DNA of 6,954 bases, taken from Rhodocyclaceae bacterium (GTDB taxonomy: Bacteria; Pseudomonadota; Gammaproteobacteria; Burkholderiales; Rhodocyclaceae). The stretch's first letter is position 1; each line of letters begins with the position of its first letter. Shown one piece after another: positions 4,741 through 6,954 of the stretch. Below the pieces are notes generated by a model, which did no database searches, was not told the origin of the DNA, and saw nothing but the letters and a program-made list of their open reading frames with translations. The stretch spans positions 1 to 6,954 of the forward strand of contig JANYAW010000055.1 in NCBI GenBank assembly GCA_025361105.1. Direction: 5' to 3'. The translations under genes and the position numbers were made by a program.

Positions 4741-6582
4741 ATGAATCATCAATGGAAGTTTTTTCGTGCAGGCGGTTTTGATCAGGTCAATCTTGAGACA
4801 TCTACCGATTTGCAAAACCTGAAAAATCTCGATCAGAAACTTTGGGTAGCGTTGTCCTGCCCGACTACTGGTATTGAGTTTGATGCACGAACTTTGGCGC
4901 TGATTGATAGCGATGCTGATGGTCATGTTCGTGCCAATGAATTGTTGGCGGCGGTTGATTGGGCGACCGAGCGATTGGCCGATGTCAGCGTGTTGGCACA
5001 GGGTTTATCGGGCGTGCCGCTGGCGGCGATTCAGGGCGAGGCAATCATCGCGGCGGCAAAGGATGTTTTGCCGACTGGTGGGACGATGATTTCGGTTGAG
5101 CTTGCCAGCGGTGCCGAAGCGGCTTGGCTAAGCGCGAGTGCGGCGGCGATGCCGCTAGGCGATGCGACCGAAGCGGCGTGCGCAGCGGTGGCAGCGGTGA
5201 AAGAAAAAATTGACGATTATTTTGTGCGTTGTCGGCTGGCGAATTTTGATGTGCGGGCGAGTGACGCAATGAACGTGGCTGAAGATACTTTCAAAGCACT
5301 CGGCGCGACTGCCTTAGCGGCGGATGCGGAAGGGATTTCTGTACTACCTTTATCAAAGGTCAGTGCCACACCAGTTGGTGCTGCTGATACGCCGTCGCAA
5401 CCACCTCAATTGCGGCTCGACAGCGGCATTAACCCGGCATGGGTAACACACATCGCGACCTTGCAAAGTGCTGCGATTACACCTTTGCTCGGCGCACGCG
5501 CGAATTTGAGCGAAGCGGATTGGCAATCTGTGCAGGACAAACTTGCTGTCTACCGAGATTGGCAAGCTGCCAAACCGGCCGGCCTGCCACCCGAAGCGCA
5601 GGCGGTAAAGGATCTCGAACGGCTAGCTCGCTATGTACGTGACTTGATGCCGTTGGCGAATAATTTTGTCGCCTTTCGTGGCTTCTACACGCGTACCAGC
5701 AAGGCCATGTTTCAGATTGGTACTTTGTATCTCGACGGTCGATCGGCCGAACTATGCGTATCGGTGCATGATGCGGCCAAACACGCGGCGCTGGCCTCGC
5801 TGTCGCGCCTTTATCTGGCTTATTGTGAATGCACCCGGCCTGGCGAAAAAATGCAGATTGCCGCTGCCTTTACTGCCGGTGATGTCGATCAATTGATGGT
5901 CGGTCGCAATGGCGTTTTCTACGATCGCCAAGGACGCGATTGGGACGCGACGATTACCCGCTTGGCCGAGCATCCGATTAGCTTGCGGCAGGCTTTCTGG
6001 TTGCCCTACAAGCGCCTGGCGCGAATGATTTCGGGCGCGATGCAAAGGATGTCGGCAGCCAGAGCGGCAGGCGTGGACGCACAAATGGGTGCCTCGGCCA
6101 CCGGCTTGACGACGAGTGCAGCGAAGAAAATCGAAACGCCAACCGCCGCTCCAGCTGGCCCACCAAGCGCTTTTGACGTGGGCAAATTCGCCGGCATTTT
6201 CGCCGCTATCGGTCTGGCAGTTGGCGCTTTGGGGACGGTGGCCGCCGGCGTGATATCGGGACTGCTCGGCCTCAAGTGGTGGCAAATCCCGCTGGCCGTC
6301 GGCGGGCTGATGCTGTTGATTTCCACGCCCTCCATCATCATCGCCTGGTTCAAATTGCAAAGCCGCAATCTTGGCCCGATACTCGATGCGAATGGCTGGG
6401 CGGTCAACGCGCGGGCGCGCATCAATATTCCGTTCGGAACTTCGCTGACCCAGCTGGCGAAACTGCCGGAAGGCGCGCAACGATCGCTCAGTGATCCTTA
6501 CGCCGAAAAGCGCACCCCCTGGACGTTTTATTTGACGGTGATTCTGCTTGCGCTGGTGACCTACGTCTGGTTCACTCGCTAG
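4741..6582 (+). CDS. Conserved hypothetical membrane protein with N-terminal EF-hand
   Basis: No assigned function is recognised for this 613-residue protein. It opens with MNHQWKFFRAGGFDQV and a LDQKLWVALSCP segment (30-41). A canonical 12-residue EF-hand loop follows at 56-67: D56, D58, D60, G61, V63 and E67 are all in place, so Ca2+ binding is plausible. The middle (about 70-450) is Ala-rich and probably helical, with an Arg/Tyr-rich stretch around 293-330. A low-complexity Ala/Thr/Pro linker (about 448-477) leads to two adjacent hydrophobic segments (about 484-509 and 514-536), then the loop DANGWAVNARARINIPFG (549-566) and a last membrane segment (595-611) ending in WFTR. No signal peptide is seen, so the large N-terminal part is probably cytoplasmic and tail-anchored. 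It stands alone, divergent from alkB and convergent with the flavodoxin-family gene. A Ca2+-responsive membrane role is only a guess. Confidence 0.85.
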   Translation: MNHQWKFFRAGGFDQVNLETSTDLQNLKNLDQKLWVALSCPTTGIEFDARTLALIDSDADGHVRANELLAAVDWATERLADVSVLAQGLSGVPLAAIQGEAIIAAAKDVLPTGGTMISVELASGAEAAWLSASAAAMPLGDATEAACAAVAAVKEKIDDYFVRCRLANFDVRASDAMNVAEDTFKALGATALAADAEGISVLPLSKVSATPVGAADTPSQPPQLRLDSGINPAWVTHIATLQSAAITPLLGARANLSEADWQSVQDKLAVYRDWQAAKPAGLPPEAQAVKDLERLARYVRDLMPLANNFVAFRGFYTRTSKAMFQIGTLYLDGRSAELCVSVHDAAKHAALASLSRLYLAYCECTRPGEKMQIAAAFTAGDVDQLMVGRNGVFYDRQGRDWDATITRLAEHPISLRQAFWLPYKRLARMISGAMQRMSAARAAGVDAQMGASATGLTTSAAKKIETPTAAPAGPPSAFDVGKFAGIFAAIGLAVGALGTVAAGVISGLLGLKWWQIPLAVGGLMLLISTPSIIIAWFKLQSRNLGPILDANGWAVNARARINIPFGTSLTQLAKLPEGAQRSLSDPYAEKRTPWTFYLTVILLALVTYVWFTR

Positions 6583-6605
6583 TCCCCAACATCCAATTGT
6601 CGTCA

Positions 6606-6635
6606 TGAGGCTACGCCAACATCGGCGTAGCCTCA
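6606..6635. terminator. Perfect 12-bp hairpin between convergent genes (bidirectional terminator candidate)
   Basis: TGAGGCTACGCC (6606-6617) and GGCGTAGCCTCA (6624-6635) are exact complements around a 6-nt loop, AACATC. The hairpin starts 24 nt after the stop of the EF-hand gene and ends 8 nt before the stop of the minus-strand flavodoxin-family gene, so it could serve both. Neither side has a proper T-run directly after the stem, so termination may be weak or the hairpin may mainly protect mRNA 3' ends. Confidence 0.65.
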
Positions 6636-6642
6636 CCGCGAT

Positions 6643-6954
6643 TTAAGCTTTGAACCGCGCCGTGACCTTGGCCACACGCTGACCAAATAGCTTCGCGGTG
6701 TCCAGATCACCCTGCAACATTTCTGCGGGGCTGCTGTCTGATGGAGATTGAGCCATTGCACCGGAAAATGAACCGACATAATTCACGTCGTTACGCTGCG
6801 CCGATTTCTTGTTACTCGGCATAATCCCTGTGCCCACCCAAATGCCGCCGTGTTGCATGGCGAGGGTGAACAAATAATGCAGTGTCGATAACTTGTCACC
6901 ATTCATCGTTGCGCTGTTGGTGAAGCCGGCGAAAATTTTGTCTTTCCATTGCTG
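6643..6954 (-). CDS. Flavodoxin-family (WrbA-like) NAD(P)H-dependent oxidoreductase, C-terminal part
   Basis: Only the last 103 residues are visible; the frame is open to the right edge, so the N-terminal FMN phosphate-binding loop is outside the window. Recognisable C-terminal elements are WKDKIFAGFTNSAT, then GDKLSTLHYLFTLAMQHGGI followed by WVG, then a variable loop with NYVGSFSGAMAQSP, and a final helix DLDTAKLFGQRVAKVTARF. This matches the end of COG0655/WrbA-type flavodoxin-fold proteins, where the HG-x-I-x-VG strand is characteristic. Members reduce quinones or other acceptors with FMN and NAD(P)H in the cytoplasm. The in-frame ATG at 6906 is not a credible start because conserved sequence continues upstream of it. 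Whether it is a true WrbA quinone reductase cannot be judged from this fragment. Confidence 0.8.
   Translation of the reverse strand, partial: QQWKDKIFAGFTNSATMNGDKLSTLHYLFTLAMQHGGIWVGTGIMPSNKKSAQRNDVNYVGSFSGAMAQSPSDSSPAEMLQGDLDTAKLFGQRVAKVTARFKA

Noticed and set aside
5752..6636. Long minus-strand open frame of 294 codons opposite the EF-hand protein gene
   Set aside because: It is antisense to a clearly coding frame, is rich in Arg/Gln/His as expected of a shadow frame in GC-rich codons, and has no recognisable motif.
6648..6906. Small 87-residue stand-alone protein starting at the ATG at 6906
   Set aside because: The frame stays open and family-like (WKDKIFAGFTNSAT) to the window edge, so this is the tail of a larger flavodoxin-family gene.

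Overview
The window looks like a chromosome segment of a Gram-negative bacterium, most likely a betaproteobacterium. This placement is inferred from gene content and protein style (MtrB/PioB porin, NapC-type cytochrome, RquA, AlkB with an AlkG1-type rubredoxin); no rRNA or other marker gene is present. Both edges cut genes.

Left block, plus strand (2-2961): the C-terminal part of an MtrB/PioB-family outer-membrane beta-barrel, then a membrane-anchored tetraheme NapC/NirT/CymA-family quinol dehydrogenase, then rquA, whose start lies inside the end of the cytochrome gene. RquA makes rhodoquinone from ubiquinone. Together they suggest a route from a low-potential quinol pool (RquA makes the quinone), through a periplasm-facing cytochrome (NapC-like), to an outer-membrane conduit (MtrB, with an MtrA-like decaheme expected upstream of the window). 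This pairing of rhodoquinone synthesis with an extracellular electron transfer conduit is the most interesting feature of the window.

Middle block, minus strand (2995-4391): alkB, an integral-membrane non-heme diiron alkane 1-monooxygenase, followed by a rubredoxin gene that overlaps it by 4 nt (ATGA). The pair converges on rquA across a gap of only 33 nt. The rubredoxin has AlkG1-type features, which is unexpected for a sole AlkB partner.

Spacer (4392-4740): 349 nt between the divergent alkB and the next gene. It holds tandem 9-mers overlapping an inverted repeat, placed like an operator for alkB, and two further inverted repeats nearer the plus-strand gene.

Right block: a 613-residue protein of unknown function (4741-6582) with a canonical EF-hand loop near its N-terminus and three predicted C-terminal membrane segments. 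A perfect 12-bp hairpin separates it from a convergent flavodoxin-family (WrbA-like) gene, of which only the last 103 codons are visible. No tRNA, rRNA, CRISPR array or insertion sequence was seen.
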